Positions 6,270 through 6,513 of a stretch of 6,513 nt of DNA are shown one piece after another. Numbering within the stretch: position 1 is the stretch's first letter; every line of letters starts with the position of its first letter. A program made the position numbers and the translations under genes. The stretch is from Bacteroidales bacterium UBA3623 (lineage in GTDB: Bacteria; Bacteroidota; Bacteroidia; Bacteroidales; UBA932): NCBI GenBank assembly GCA_002373715.1, contig DFLI01000040.1, positions 1 to 6,513 on the forward strand, given 5' to 3'. The notes beneath the pieces were generated by a model. That model worked only from the letters and a program-made list of their open reading frames with translations, did no database searches and had not been told where the DNA came from.

Positions 6270-6513
6270 ATGAATAATATTTCCGAGAAGCTGAACCAGG
6301 CCGGTTTCCAGTTTGATGTGAAGGACCAGTCCGCCGAGAGGGTCATATACGGTAATTTTTACACGGTGGACAAGGAGCAGCCCAGAGCCGAGGCTGTGGC
6401 GATCTTCGGCGGGCACTTCGTCTATGTAGGAGACGCGGAGGGCGTCAAGGAGTACATCGGTGAGAATACTAAGGTAGAGCACTATGAAGGCGGTCTGATC
6501 ATCCCCGGCATGT
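6270..6513 (+). CDS. YtcJ-like amidohydrolase, paralog C, N-terminal part (3' end outside window)
   Basis: The frame opens at the ATG after a strong SD and runs without a stop to the right edge, giving 81 complete codons. After a leader of about 22 residues (MNNISEKLNQAGFQFDVKDQ and onward) the sequence enters the family's N-terminal beta-sandwich: RVIYGNFYTVDKEQP, then FVYVGDAEGVKEYIG, and ends in LIIPGM just before the expected metal-binding HxH. From RVIYGN to EYIG it matches paralog A at 28 of 41 ungapped positions, closer than A is to B, so it is a third tandem paralog most like A. The leader is charged and polar, not a signal peptide, and is absent from A and B. Catalytic residues lie beyond the edge, so activity cannot be judged. 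Confidence 0.88.
   Translation, partial: MNNISEKLNQAGFQFDVKDQSAERVIYGNFYTVDKEQPRAEAVAIFGGHFVYVGDAEGVKEYIGENTKVEHYEGGLIIPGM

Noticed and set aside
387..6513. Classification of the amidohydrolases as dihydroorotase, imidazolonepropionase or adenine deaminase
   Set aside because: The length near 545 residues, the WVN and TGxxxE blocks, the KxxxDGT lysine motif and the HAxGD-like segment fit the YtcJ/Amidohydrolase_3 type better than those other branches of the superfamily.

Overview
The window is a dense, single-strand stretch of bacterial coding DNA. All five complete genes and both cut genes read on the + strand with gaps of 54 bases or less, and no tRNA, rRNA, CRISPR array, insertion sequence or clear terminator is visible. 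Base composition is GC-rich in the long genes, with a visibly AT-richer small gene in the middle. The taxon cannot be fixed from this sequence. The metabolic gene types and codon use suit an anaerobic, possibly gut-associated bacterium. Two starts carry strong Shine-Dalgarno (SD) sites while the others have weak or no SD, so neither a Firmicutes-like nor a Bacteroidota-like host can be excluded.

Layout from left to right: (1) the last 121 codons of an unrecognised protein with an Asn/Gly/Thr-rich stretch; (2) a complete YtcJ-like metal-dependent amidohydrolase (Amidohydrolase_3 type), here called paralog A; (3) a GNAT-type N-acetyltransferase; (4) a 107-residue protein of unknown function, translationally coupled to the GNAT gene by an ATGA overlap; (5) a type-B carboxylesterase with an intact Ser-Glu-His triad; (6) a second YtcJ-like amidohydrolase, paralog B; (7) the first 81 codons of a third amidohydrolase of the same family, paralog C, cut by the right edge.

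The dominant theme is hydrolysis of amide/carbamate-type and ester bonds. Three paralogous amidohydrolases flank an esterase, an acetyltransferase and a small uncharacterised protein, in what looks like one transcription unit, possibly with an internal start before paralog C. A plausible reading (inference) is a catabolic or detoxifying set for N-acylated or esterified small molecules, with the paralogs covering different substrates. No transporter or regulator lies inside the window, so the substrate cannot be read from context. I do not see a clearly new defence, mobile or RNA-based system. The least explained element is the small coupled protein at 2557-2880.
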